From the NCBI GenBank assembly GCA_021734255.1, contig JAIPJM010000010.1:1-64000 (forward strand): DNA of 64,000 bases, written 5' to 3'. Numbering within the stretch: the stretch's first letter is position 1; every line of letters starts with the position of its first letter. Of this stretch, positions 16,903 to 26,300 are shown piece after piece. The notes under the pieces were generated by a model. The model saw nothing but the letters and a program-made list of their open reading frames with translations, was not told the origin of the DNA and did no database searches. The DNA comes from Fidelibacterota bacterium. GTDB lineage: Bacteria > Fidelibacterota > UBA8477 > JABMPR01. The translations under genes were made by a program, and so were the position numbers.

Positions 16903-18156
16903 CTACTTGAGTAGGAGGAGTTTTAATGCATCCTTTGGTCTGGAATTATGGAGCAAGCGACAGATATACATCCCACTAGGTAATGTCTGCCCAGCAGCAT
17001 CTAATGCCTGCCAGGATAGCTGGTACAGACCAGGTTCAGCATAGTCCTGGCGGAAAGATGTTACCCTCTCCCCCCGTAGATTGTAGACGTTCATCTCCAG
17101 TGTGCCAGGGATTTGCAGATCAATTTGAATTTTTGTCGATCGATTGAAGGGGTTGGGATAGCTACCAATGAGTCGAGCCTCTCGTGGAGTTGTTCCAACC
17201 TTGAACCCGTCGATACTCACCGGGTGGCCATATATATACTCGTAGGATCCATTTAGGAGTGCTGCTGCCGTGGTATCAAAGGCTGATGCCAGCATACTGT
17301 TATTATCTTCGTAAGTCAGTGCCATCACATCCTCATGATGATTCAACCACCACCAGGATTCCGGATAGCGTAAAGGCGTACCCGCTGTCCAGGTAACGCT
17401 GTAATACCAGGGTTCGATGCCATGGGGATAGAAAGAGCGGACCTCTCCTATATACCGTTTCTCAAAATCAAAATACAAAGGGGAGGTACCAGCTTGGTCA
17501 TGACAAACGAAAAATCGTGTCCCACTTATTGAAGAGTGCATGTTCAGAGCCACATCTACCGGCGTTTCAGAATTCATGAGTTCCACAAATCTGTTGCGGA
17601 GCACCTGGACCTCAGGTTCGAGGACGGTTGAATACCAGTTACTTTCGATGTCTACATAATTTGCATTCTGTCTCGGGTATTCCAGTTCAACCCCGTCCGG
17701 GTTGTACATGGGTATGATGTGGAAAATCAGATTATCCCGTAGGTGCCGACCCAAGCTAGACTGGGACAGCAGGATTTTGATCATCTCCCTGGTCACCCAC
17801 CAGGCCTGCACTTCGTTGGGGTGGGTTCGGGCGTGAACATACACAACCGGTTTAATCCCAGTTGTTGTAGAGTCCGGTCCGGTGATGGTCATCTCCCAGA
17901 GTGTTCTGCCCTGGACACTGGTGCCCAGGGAATCCAGCCTGACATAGGGGCTCTGAGCCCAACGTTCCAGATCTATTAGAAGACTATCATATCCATAACC
18001 CCAGTGGTCGCCCAGAACCTGGAGAGAAAGTCTGGAGAGGCTATGATCCAGGATCCCGCACTTATCGAATTCATCATCGTAATCATCCGCCATCAAGGAA
18101 ACAGGTCCCATCAACACGAATAGAATGACTCTATATATTTTATATTGAATGATCAC
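16903..18156 (-). CDS. Secreted M14 zinc carboxypeptidase with T9SS sorting domain
   Basis: 417 residues. After the signal peptide (to about residue 23) comes an M14 catalytic domain: VYVHARTHPNEVQAWW supplies the zinc-binding His and Glu (HxxE), then NPDGVELEYPRQNANYVD (substrate-carboxylate region), LNMHSS (third zinc ligand), and ALTYEDNNS (catalytic Glu). Residues about 335-417 are a T9SS type A sorting domain (GSYPNPFNRSTKIQI to GMYICRLLH). It probably digests peptides at or beyond the cell surface. The start is a GTG at 18156 without an obvious ribosome binding site, so the exact N-terminus is uncertain. It is transcribed divergently from the DUF2878 operon. Confidence 0.85.
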   Translation of the reverse strand: MIIQYKIYRVILFVLMGPVSLMADDYDDEFDKCGILDHSLSRLSLQVLGDHWGYGYDSLLIDLERWAQSPYVRLDSLGTSVQGRTLWEMTITGPDSTTTGIKPVVYVHARTHPNEVQAWWVTREMIKILLSQSSLGRHLRDNLIFHIIPMYNPDGVELEYPRQNANYVDIESNWYSTVLEPEVQVLRNRFVELMNSETPVDVALNMHSSISGTRFFVCHDQAGTSPLYFDFEKRYIGEVRSFYPHGIEPWYYSVTWTAGTPLRYPESWWWLNHHEDVMALTYEDNNSMLASAFDTTAAALLNGSYEYIYGHPVSIDGFKVGTTPREARLIGSYPNPFNRSTKIQIDLQIPGTLEMNVYNLRGERVTSFRQDYAEPGLYQLSWQALDAAGQTLPSGMYICRLLHNSRPKDALKLLLLK

Positions 18157-18252
18157 AATTAAAAGATACAGCCCTCCCTACCTGGATGACAGCTGTATCT
18201 AGGAATCGAGACGAGCGAATTAACTTAATATCGCGCATAACGCGCTTTTTAC

Positions 18253-18280
18253 TTGACATCGCTATTTTGTGATTTAATAT
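18253..18280 (+). promoter_or_regulatory. Candidate promoter of the DUF2878-START-DUF1295-lipocalin operon
   Basis: Plus strand: TTGACA (18253-18258), 16-base spacer, TAATAT (18275-18280), 44 bases before the first start codon. The -35 is a perfect sigma-70 match and the -10 is 4/6. I see no ECF-type (GGAAC/GTC) promoter, so RpoE-style control is not supported here by sequence. Confidence 0.35.
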
Positions 18281-18323
18281 GGTGTTAGTGACAAATGAAC
18301 CGAAAATTGAAAGTTGAAGAAAT

Positions 18324-18851
18324 ATGAAAAATAAAACAAAAATTGCATTCAATGCCATCGGGTTCCAGCTCGGATGGTGGCTAAGCGTACTGGGTGTGAT
18401 TATAAATGTACCCCTTCTGGGACCGATCTATATGTTGATCTTTTTGGGTGTGCACTACCAGATCTTCCAGAATCAGAAGGAACTCATTCTGATCCTTATT
18501 GCCGGTGTCGGTGGAACTTTCTTGGATAGTCTGTACACTCGAAGTGGTATGCTCTCTTTTCGAGGAGGTTACGAACACATCTGGCTTGCTCCTCTGTGGA
18601 TCACTGCTATGTGGACCGGTTTTACAGCCACATTGAACCATGCGCTTAAATGGTTGGATGGCAGACCTATCCTGGGCTTTCTCATGGGCGCGATCTTTGG
18701 CCCCCTCTCCTATTATTCTGGTCAGAAATTAGGTGTTATCAATATTGAGTGGAGCTGGATACCAGCTTCTCTGGTCCTGGCACTGGTTTGGGGAAGCGCC
18801 ATTGTAGGCTTATATGAGATCAATAAACGGTTGGGAGTGGTTGAATCATGA
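18324..18851 (+). CDS. DUF2878 family integral membrane protein
   Basis: 175 residues, with about five hydrophobic helices covering most of the length. Characteristic features are FQLGWWLSVLG at the start, GGTFLDSLYTRSGMLSF in the middle, and PLWITAMWTGFTATLNHAL, which fit DUF2878. The function is unknown. It is first in a four-gene plus-strand operon whose members also occur together, with others, in photo-oxidative-stress clusters of proteobacteria. Its stop overlaps the ATG of the next gene by 4 bases. Confidence 0.7.
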   Translation: MKNKTKIAFNAIGFQLGWWLSVLGVIINVPLLGPIYMLIFLGVHYQIFQNQKELILILIAGVGGTFLDSLYTRSGMLSFRGGYEHIWLAPLWITAMWTGFTATLNHALKWLDGRPILGFLMGAIFGPLSYYSGQKLGVINIEWSWIPASLVLALVWGSAIVGLYEINKRLGVVES

Positions 18852-19516
18852 AAAGAACCATCCTAATAACAGCGCTTGCCAGCTTGATCCTGGCAAATAC
18901 TGAAATCCAGAATCACCTGCTGAGCGAAGACGGGTGGACGGTAGTGGAACAGGTTGAGGGTGGGTATACCATCAGTCAAAATGCCATCCCGGGTTATAGC
19001 ATGGATGCGATCCAGGTTTCAGTTGATGTACGTTCGACCCCCGATCTCCTCCTGGATGTGATTCACGACATAGAAAATTACGAGAAGTTTCTGACTAGTG
19101 CTAAATCCATTGATTTCGAAACGGTGAAAAAGCAGGATAAAATTATCATCGGCTACCAGCACATCAATGTGCCTTATTTCAGTAATCGTCACTATCTCTA
19201 TCGTTTTGATCTTGATGTCCTCCAGCTGAATGAGCGTATGGTCACTGGCTGGGAACTCATTCCCATCGCAGATGAATACACCAGCTTTATTGAATTGATG
19301 AATTCTGCCTATGATGGACCCATCTACCTGGAGGAGGGAGTTGGACGCTTTGTAATTGACCCTATCGATAACAGCCGTGTTCGACTATCTTATCGATTAT
19401 ACATGGATATTGGCGGATGGATCCCTGGCTCACTGGTTGAAAAGAGCAATAAAGTAGGTGTCCTCAACCTGGTAAGAGACCTGGTCATTGAGGCCGAAAA
19501 AAGGAGTAAGATATAA
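18848..19516 (+). CDS. START/SRPBCC-domain protein, probably periplasmic
   Basis: 222 residues with a short signal-like N-terminus (to about residue 17). The body reads as a START/SRPBCC helix-grip fold: the first helix and strand at about 40-70 (SVDVRSTPDLLLDVIHDIENY), the long middle sheet (YFSNRHYLYRFDLDV), and an amphipathic C-terminal helix (SNKVGVLNLVRDLVIEAEKR). Proteins of this fold bind lipids or other hydrophobic ligands in an internal cavity. Overlap with both neighbours (18848-18851; 19516) indicates translational coupling. The lipid-related neighbours suggest a lipid ligand; this is inference. Confidence 0.65.
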   Translation: MKRTILITALASLILANTEIQNHLLSEDGWTVVEQVEGGYTISQNAIPGYSMDAIQVSVDVRSTPDLLLDVIHDIENYEKFLTSAKSIDFETVKKQDKIIIGYQHINVPYFSNRHYLYRFDLDVLQLNERMVTGWELIPIADEYTSFIELMNSAYDGPIYLEEGVGRFVIDPIDNSRVRLSYRLYMDIGGWIPGSLVEKSNKVGVLNLVRDLVIEAEKRSKI

Positions 19517-20286
19517 TGGATGTGGGAATGATCTTTCTTTATGGTGGGCTGGCTATCTGGCTCTATGTAACGGCGATCTGGATCCTTTCTCTGCTCATTA
19601 AACGAGCAGATATCATGGATACATTCTGGGGATTGGGCTTTATCCTGAGTAGTCAGGTATACGCCTATTATCTCCCCCAACGCTCCCTGGCGGCTAGTAT
19701 CCTACTGTCACTGGTGATATTGTGGGGGCTTCGTCTCGCCGTCTACATCGGCGCGCGTGCTTGGGGCCAGTCTGAAGATGCACGCTACCTCAAGTGGAGA
19801 AATGAAAATGGACCGCGCTGGTGGTGGTTCAGCTACCTGAAGGTGTTTCTGCTTCAGGGCGTCTTCATGTGGATCGTTTCCTATGTACTGCTGATGGCCC
19901 AAGTGAATGCAAGTATGAACGTGTTCAGTTACATCGGTCTTGGCTTATTTACGGTCGGTTTTCTCTTCGAATCCGTCGGTGACTGCCAGATGTGGGCTTT
20001 TAAACGTAAACCAGAAAATAAGGGGAAAGTGCTGGATAGTGGCTTCTGGAAATATACCCGACACCCGAACTATTTTGGCGAAAGCCTCCTCTGGTGGGGC
20101 TTTGGTTTCTTCGCACTCTCTGGAGGACACTGGTACGCGTTGATCTCGCCCCTCATCATGCATTGGTTACTACTGAAAGTTTCCGGTGTTGCCATGCTGG
20201 ATAAATTGCTCACGGATACCAAACCAGAGTACCGGGAATATATCAGGACCACCAGTGCCTTCCTGCCCTGGCTCAAGAAAGGATGA
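19516..20286 (+). CDS. DUF1295 family membrane protein (steroid 5-alpha-reductase-like)
   Basis: 256 residues with seven or so membrane helices. Signature features of DUF1295: MDTFWGLGF near residue 35, WGLRLAVYI, RWWWFSYLKVFLLQG, and the C-terminal YTRHPNYFGESLLWWG motif shared with steroid reductases and isoprenylcysteine methyltransferases, which use it for cofactor binding. A lipid-modifying oxidoreductase is therefore plausible, but the reaction is not established. It starts on the last base of the preceding stop and is followed at once by a lipocalin gene. Confidence 0.8.
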   Translation: MDVGMIFLYGGLAIWLYVTAIWILSLLIKRADIMDTFWGLGFILSSQVYAYYLPQRSLAASILLSLVILWGLRLAVYIGARAWGQSEDARYLKWRNENGPRWWWFSYLKVFLLQGVFMWIVSYVLLMAQVNASMNVFSYIGLGLFTVGFLFESVGDCQMWAFKRKPENKGKVLDSGFWKYTRHPNYFGESLLWWGFGFFALSGGHWYALISPLIMHWLLLKVSGVAMLDKLLTDTKPEYREYIRTTSAFLPWLKKG

Positions 20287-20295
20287 GTGTTCGGC

Positions 20296-20832
20296 ATGAA
20301 ACGGTGGATATATGTAATTGCTATTATTGTAATGAATACCTGGCTTTTCAGCTGCCAGGGAGGTGAAGAAATGAAAGCGGTCAAAGATCTCGATCTAGAC
20401 AGGTTTATGGGTGACTGGCATGTCATCGCCAACATTCCTACCTTTATTGAAAAGAATACAAGGAACAATCTGGAATCCTATCGACTCAGCGACGATGGTA
20501 ATGTGGACATTACCTTTTCGGTGACGACCCAGGACAATGAGAGAAAACAATATCATGCAAAAGGCTTTGTCCTGGATCAGGACCAGCCCTCCCGCTGGAA
20601 AGTGCAATTTTTCTGGCCGCTCAAGTTTCCCTTTTATGTTATTGAACTGGATGAGGAGTATAGCTATACAGTCATTGGATTGCCGAGCCGCAAGTATGTC
20701 TGGATCATGGCCAGAGAGCCCCATCTGGACGAAACCATTTATCAGGACATTCTTGTACGACTCGCAGATATTGGTTATAATGTAAATAATATTCAAAAAG
20801 TGCCATTCACGGCTGATAAAAAGAAGGGTTAG
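20296..20832 (+). CDS. Lipocalin family lipoprotein (Blc-like)
   Basis: 178 residues from the ATG at 20296, which has AAAGGATGAG upstream; an in-frame GTG lies three codons earlier. The N-terminus MKRWIYVIAIIVMNTWLFSC carries a lipobox (LFSC), so the protein should be lipidated and membrane anchored. The lipocalin fold is shown by the first motif DRFMGDWHVIANIP (G-x-W) and the Blc-type YVWIMAREPHLDE stretch near the end. Bacterial Blc-like lipocalins bind fatty acids or lysophospholipids. It is the last gene of the DUF2878/START/DUF1295 operon. Confidence 0.85.
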   Translation: MKRWIYVIAIIVMNTWLFSCQGGEEMKAVKDLDLDRFMGDWHVIANIPTFIEKNTRNNLESYRLSDDGNVDITFSVTTQDNERKQYHAKGFVLDQDQPSRWKVQFFWPLKFPFYVIELDEEYSYTVIGLPSRKYVWIMAREPHLDETIYQDILVRLADIGYNVNNIQKVPFTADKKKG

Positions 20833-20835
20833 CTC

Positions 20836-21684
20836 ATGCAGAAAATAGCACTTGTTGTGGACAGTCTGGCAGATCTTCCACCAGATGTCATCGCTGAACA
20901 CAATATCCACACCATCCCAATACGGATACGCTTTGGGACCGATGAGTATACGGACAGAGTGGATCTGGATACGGCTCGTTTTTACTTGAAGCTGGCGGCC
21001 GGTGGAGAGTTCCCCAAAACGTCCCAACCACCACCGGGAGATTTCATCAAATTGTATGAATCCCTCCTGGACGAATATGATCATATCCTATCCCTCCACA
21101 TATCAAGCCAACTCTCTGGCACTTATTCCACGGCAGTCAGCGCAGCAGAACGTGTCAGCCCCAGTCGTATTACCGTGGTCGACACTAAATCTGGCGGTCT
21201 GGCAGAGGGTATTATTGCGGTTCGAGCCGCCGAGTTGATCGAGCAAGGCAAAAGCCTGGAAGAGGTCCTGAGTGACATTCAGACACTTGTGGCAAATAGA
21301 AGGATCTACATCGTTTTCAAGAGTCTTGATTACATCGTCAAAGGGGGTCGATTAAACGCAAAAGTAGGCAGCCTGCTGACAAAACTGAAGCTGATGCCCC
21401 TGATCACGTATAAACCTGATGGGTCTCTCGGCCGCGCTGGGATTGTGAAAAATAATGATCAAACCATCCCCAAACTTATCGATCGTGTGATCAGGGAATT
21501 GGGTGATCGATCACCAACTGAGATCGGTGTCATGCATGCTGCAGCCCTTCGAGAAGGGAAGGAACTACAGACAGCACTTGAAACAGCATTCCCAACGGCA
21601 AGACATATGATGACGGAGATCGGCCCGGGAATTGGCAGCTATGCCGGTCCTGGCACATTGGCCATCGTTTATTTCACCCAATAA
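20836..21684 (+). CDS. DegV family fatty-acid-binding protein
   Basis: 282 residues, the normal DegV size. Motifs: VVDSLADLPP at the N-terminus, KTSQPPPGDF with the lipid head-group-contacting Thr/Ser, SSQLSGTYSTA, DTKSGGLAEG, and the C-terminal GPGIGSYAGPGTLAIVYF. In Gram-positive bacteria such proteins (FakB) present a bound fatty acid to the kinase FakA; no fakA is present here, so the partner is unknown. It lies 3 bases after the lipocalin gene, and both bind lipids, which argues for one operon. Confidence 0.88.
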   Translation: MQKIALVVDSLADLPPDVIAEHNIHTIPIRIRFGTDEYTDRVDLDTARFYLKLAAGGEFPKTSQPPPGDFIKLYESLLDEYDHILSLHISSQLSGTYSTAVSAAERVSPSRITVVDTKSGGLAEGIIAVRAAELIEQGKSLEEVLSDIQTLVANRRIYIVFKSLDYIVKGGRLNAKVGSLLTKLKLMPLITYKPDGSLGRAGIVKNNDQTIPKLIDRVIRELGDRSPTEIGVMHAAALREGKELQTALETAFPTARHMMTEIGPGIGSYAGPGTLAIVYFTQ

Positions 21685-21777
21685 TTCTGACCTTTCAAAT
21701 TCGATGGGGTTTGTTTGAGCGTCTGCTCTGCATTATTTTCATTTTTTGACAAACCCTCATGAATGAATGGATTTAAA

Positions 21778-22695
21778 ATGATAAGAAATCTTCTCCTCGC
21801 CGCCGTTCTACTCATTTTTCAGGCTTGCAGCACAACCATCCCGGTACAGAATTCAGAGACCTCAGCATATGAAAAACAGATCCTGGACTGGCATGAGAGC
21901 AGAAATGATAGGCTGAACCAGGCCGACGGCTGGCTTACGCTTTCCGGACTGTTCTGGTTGGAGCAGGGAGAAAATCGGATCGGTGGTGGAAACAATAACG
22001 ACCTGGTCTTTCCTGGAGAAAACATCCCCAATAGACTGGGATCATTGTACCTCACAGGTGATAGTGTTCATTTCACTGCGGCACCGGGTGTAGAGATCAC
22101 CCTTAACGATAGCGTCGTTATGGAAGCTGGATTGTCCAGTGACCTGAGTGGGGAACCGGATATCCTGGCATGGGGCAGTTTGACTTGGTACGTGATCCAG
22201 CGGGGGGACCGAATTGGTATCCGGCTGAAGGACACGCTCAACCCGAACTATGTCAATTTTAAACCAACCGAACTCTTTCCCATCGATTCCAACTGGAGGA
22301 TTCCTGCCCACCTTGAACCATTTGACACGGCGACCACAGTTGGCATTATCAATGTTCTAGGCGATGAAAGTCCCAGCACAACTCCCGGGATCCTTCATTT
22401 TGAGATCAATGGAACACCACAGAGCCTGACTCCGCTGGGAGATCCAGGTGATGAGCGATATTTCATAATTCTTGGAGATGCCACGAATGGAATCAGCACC
22501 TATGGAGCAGGACGTTTCCTGGTCATCCCTGCGGTGGATGAGAACGGGCAGACCGTTATCGATTTCAATAGATCCTATAACATGCCCTGCGTATTTTCAC
22601 CCTACGCCACCTGTCCACTCCCGCCACCTGAAAATATTCTTGATGTTGCTATCGAAGCCGGGGAAAAGGATTACAAGCTGGCAGGTATGCACTAG
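21778..22695 (+). CDS. DUF1684 family lipoprotein
   Basis: 305 residues from the ATG at 21778; an ATG at 21763 adds five residues. The signal peptide MIRNLLLAAVLLIFQACS ends in a lipobox (FQAC). The body matches DUF1684: WHESRNDRLNQADGWL, SGLFWLEQGENRIGG, YVIQRGDRIGIRLKD, and the C-terminal FNRSYNMPCVFSPYATCPLP motif with conserved Asn, Pro and Cys. The family is widespread and uncharacterised. A 78-base gap separates it from DegV, so it may have its own promoter. Confidence 0.85.
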   Translation: MIRNLLLAAVLLIFQACSTTIPVQNSETSAYEKQILDWHESRNDRLNQADGWLTLSGLFWLEQGENRIGGGNNNDLVFPGENIPNRLGSLYLTGDSVHFTAAPGVEITLNDSVVMEAGLSSDLSGEPDILAWGSLTWYVIQRGDRIGIRLKDTLNPNYVNFKPTELFPIDSNWRIPAHLEPFDTATTVGIINVLGDESPSTTPGILHFEINGTPQSLTPLGDPGDERYFIILGDATNGISTYGAGRFLVIPAVDENGQTVIDFNRSYNMPCVFSPYATCPLPPPENILDVAIEAGEKDYKLAGMH

Positions 22696-22750
22696 TTCTC
22701 AAACCTCCTAAACCCTGTCCCTATCTAATCACAAAAGCCCTTACTAAAAC

Positions 22751-22774
22751 AAAAAAGGCTCCCGGGTGGGAACC
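22751..22774 (-). terminator. Hairpin with T-run (minus strand)
   Basis: GGCTCCC (22757-22763) and GGGAACC (22768-22774) form a 7-base stem with one mismatch around GGGT, and the minus strand then reads TTTTTT (22756-22751). It would stop transcripts coming leftwards out of the island. Confidence 0.5.
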
Positions 22775-22813
22775 TCTATTATTTGCGGAGCCTGTCCCGA
22801 GCTTGCCGAGGGA

Positions 22814-22826
22814 GAGGAGAGATTTG
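22814..22826 (+). other. Candidate left attachment-site core of the genomic island
   Basis: GAGGAGAGATTTG is repeated exactly, in the same orientation, at 42120-42132 inside the tRNA-Asn gene where the serine recombinase ends. Flanking sequence differs on both sides. Its position between the last core gene (DUF1684 lipoprotein) and the first island gene fits an attachment site. Purine richness makes the match less decisive than its length suggests. Confidence 0.5.
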
Positions 22827-22870
22827 GCTGCGAGCTTCGCTCTATGATCTTTCGCATCTGCCCCTCAGTA

Positions 22871-22909
22871 AACAAGAAAGCCTCCCCGAAAAGGGAGGCT
22901 TTCTTGTTT
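22871..22909. terminator. Strong bidirectional hairpin terminator
   Basis: AACAAGAAAGCCTCCC (22871-22886) and GGGAGGCTTTCTTGTT (22893-22908) form a perfect 16-base stem with a 6-base loop; the stem's own T-rich arm gives U-rich ends on both strands. In an excised circle it would lie directly downstream of the serine recombinase gene. Confidence 0.75.
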
Positions 22910-23228
22910 GCTCCCAAGAGGTCGTAGTAATGCGAACACCATTTCAATCAGGGTGAAATTGTCTTTGGTCAGCCTAAACAATTCATTGTCTATCAAGAGG
23001 ATTGACGACTCCAGGGGGTGTGTGCTCTGGGCGACTCTCCCGTGTTCCTATATCCGTCCCAAGCACAAGGAGAAGGTTACTACCCCTTCCAGGCCCGAAG
23101 TAAAGGCTAGACGAGCTCAGGAATTCAGAGCATTGATGCTCAAGTATGGGTGGACACGGGCAGAGCTTTCAAGGCAACTGGGAGTAAGTCGAGCTTGGGT
23201 AACGAGAGTTCTTAAAAAATCCGAGTAA
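22908..23228 (+). CDS. Small HTH protein or remnant
   Basis: Only the last 40 residues or so are recognisable: RAQEFRALMLKYGWTRAELS followed by RQLGVSRAWVTRVLKK is a clear helix-turn-helix of the type seen in short proteins next to recombinases. The open frame starts with a TTG inside the terminator hairpin, and the first 60 residues look non-coding, so the real gene is shorter or this is a decayed copy. It is the first recognisable sequence inside the island's left end. Confidence 0.4.
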   Translation: MLPRGRSNANTISIRVKLSLVSLNNSLSIKRIDDSRGCVLWATLPCSYIRPKHKEKVTTPSRPEVKARRAQEFRALMLKYGWTRAELSRQLGVSRAWVTRVLKKSE

Positions 23229-23324
23229 ATTGACAAAGAATATAATTCTTTAAAATTTATTAGGACATAGGTTTAGGTATGTTGGGACTCTGAAAATGAG
23301 CATTAAAGTCGTCTGAAGCGCTAC

Positions 23325-26300
23325 TCACTTCCACTTCGAAAGAGTTTGTTTGAGTCCAATTACAGATTCTGGCGCATCATCACCAAGTTCATCTAAGATT
23401 GAGTTGACTCGCTCTTTCAGATCTAATTTAGTTTCCTTAGGGATGGATTTAAGTATTTGGGGACAATCAGTTCCAACCAAACGACCAAAAAAGTCAAGTT
23501 CGGCAGGTTCCTGGCGCTCGAAAATATTCCTGCCCATTCTGCGAACGATGTCCTCGGCTTTTTCTTTGTAGATTTCACAATTGAATAAATCTCTTGGCAG
23601 TTCATCAACAACTCGCATCAACGCTCCATCTGATTCGATTAAATAATCACGAATGTCCTTGACCAACAACTTCTTCTGATTTCCTTCTAAGCTGTTATAC
23701 AGCAAGTCAATTTCATCCTTATCAATATTGATTTGACGGATATCATGTTGCTCGATCCGGTCCATGATTGCATCTCTCATTGGTGCCCGGAGTACAGTGT
23801 TCACTCCCCTTTCTATGAGAATTGAGATTAAATGAAGCTCTTGGCTATCATCAGCAATAATTTCAAGCCATTCAGATTTCTCCAGTGTTGAAATATACCC
23901 CTTTATGAAGGCAAGGAACGGTTTGGAGGTAAACGCTCCCAGTTCTAATATTTCGAGATATAGAGGAATATCATCAGGATCAAATCCGTCTTCTATGATC
24001 CATTCTTCAAGGTCGCTGTCTTTAACTAAAGCGCCAATTAATCTGTTGTATACATCCTCATCGAGTAGGTCATTTAGATACTTATAGTGCACCATGAATA
24101 ATTCTGAAGTAAAGACACCTCCAGACCATTCATTCTCACAGAAGGCTGTTATAATCAGATTTCTACTTATTGTGTTAGCGTCAGAAAGAGCAGTTTTTAT
24201 TATTTCCTGTGCATAGCCCATACTTTCAGCCAAGTCTACAACACCTTGCAAAATTTCTTTATTATTCAGGGCAGTTGCATAGGTATTTCTTCCCGCAGGA
24301 GATTGCCCACGGTTTTGGCCTTGATTTGTACGTGGATCGAGTCGCATAACAAGCAGTAGAAGAGTTGTTATCTCATCTAATTTCTGCTCGTATGCGATCT
24401 GAATAAAATGATATACGTTTCCACCTTTTACCCATTCTATAAGTCGAGTATCGGTTGACCACTTAATGATACCCAGTCTAAAAAAATTATCAATGCAACC
24501 CATGTATGCTTCTACGACATTTGCGTCCATTTGTGACGTGTTTAATCGCTCGGCGAGATGGGCTTCAAATTGTGACCAGTCAAATTCGGTATTGTATTGG
24601 TAGAGACAATTGATGATTGTTGAGTAGTTAAGTTTCACCGTTTCAGATTTAATATCCTTGATCAGCGCTTCAACAATCTCATCATCTGAGGATGGGGGTT
24701 TAAGACAATCGGTGCAGAACGTACCTTCTGGCTCCTTCAATAAACTCATAATCTGCAAATAATCAGTTGCCGTCTTTCCCAGCACCAATTTGCTCCTAAA
24801 GTCTTCTCCCCGCTCCGCAATTAGTCGTGTTATTAGATTCTGAGTCCCCTGCACCCAAGTTTCTAAATTGTCTACTAAATTTCCATCATCATCAACAGTT
24901 ACATGTGAAAGTACCTGAATAAGGTTTTCGATGGCCAGTGTATTGTCTTTTGAAAGCAGTGTCTCGTATCCTATCAATCCTTTCTGCGATAGTATGGGAA
25001 AGGTATCTATTTGGGATAGTGCGATTTGAAGCTGGCTTTCCCATCTTCTAATGCGTGGTTCATAAATTGCTTCAACTGCCTGAAGTACGTAAGCAGCAAC
25101 TCCAATGATGTCTGGATCAGATTTTATCCACTCATTTAACATGTTTTCAAATACTTGATCAATCAGGCTATCCGTCCCTGGGAAGGCTGCGAGAGCTTCG
25201 AGATCAACTAAGGAACCAGATTGAATAGCTGATCTGATAGCCTCATAATTTAGAGCCTGAATTGCATTATCTGGCTTAATATTGAAATGCAAAGCAGCGA
25301 GACTATGAATGTATTTTTCACTAAGATACTGCACCTTATGCTGCTCAGGGATTTCGTTAATAAATGTCTTGATTGGACCTTCATGAAATAAAATATGATA
25401 CACTTGATCTTTAATGGGAATTTCCCTCTGCCACTGCGAAATTGATAGTCCCAATCGATTGATGAATTGAACAATCTTCCTGGGAGCTAAATCGTTATCA
25501 GATTTCTTGTCGTGATCATAAGCCCGTACAATGTCATATGCTTCTTCCTCCGAGAGTCCTGAGAATGCCAGTGATAATTTCTCTTTCATAAACTCGACCC
25601 AGCGAGAGAGAACCGGTTCTGGGATTGAGAAGACAATATCGAATGTTTTCTCAATGAACGAGTCAGCCAGATATTTATTCCTCTCCTCTAAATTCTTAAT
25701 CTTAACCTGCCTATCGTTGGCATTTGCTCTTTCCATTAAATAGTCTTCATTAGTTTGAAACTCCTGCCCCCACCATTTCCGAACACTTTGTTCTGCAAAT
25801 GGAACTACGAGCCAGACATATGGAATTGTTGATTTTCTATTTGAATCAAATTCTTGCGATATCATTGAGCGCATCGTCGCCCAAAGAAGCTTGGCTTCAT
25901 CTCTTTCTACTCGGTCCAGGTTATCAATTACCAACACAATTTTTGACTTCGTTTCTACATGTACTTGTTCCATCAGGAGTAGGAAGGCTTCTTCAAATTC
26001 GATTGAGGTTGGTTCTGGGGTTTGGAGGGTAACTGTATCCTCCACCTGGCTTTCTTCCATCAGATAGGGTCCGGTGTCCTTAAAACAACCTACTATCCCC
26101 TTCGTGATTGCTATTGCAAATGGTAAACTCATCAGGATCACTCCCAGCCATTCACCTGGTGTGAAACCTTGTTGATTCTGTCCAAGTATTCCATCGTAAG
26201 ATTTTGCGAAAAATGCGATGCCGACTGGTAGCAATAAAGTACTGAAGCTTAATACCCGACCCCATCCAGTGAGCACTGGTGTCCGCTTTGTCTTAGTTGT

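Noticed and set aside
18232-18250. Terminator (GCGC-ATAAC-GCGC then TTTTT) upstream of the DUF2878 gene
   Set aside because: Stem is only four pairs and no plus-strand gene precedes it; more likely incidental or part of the promoter region.
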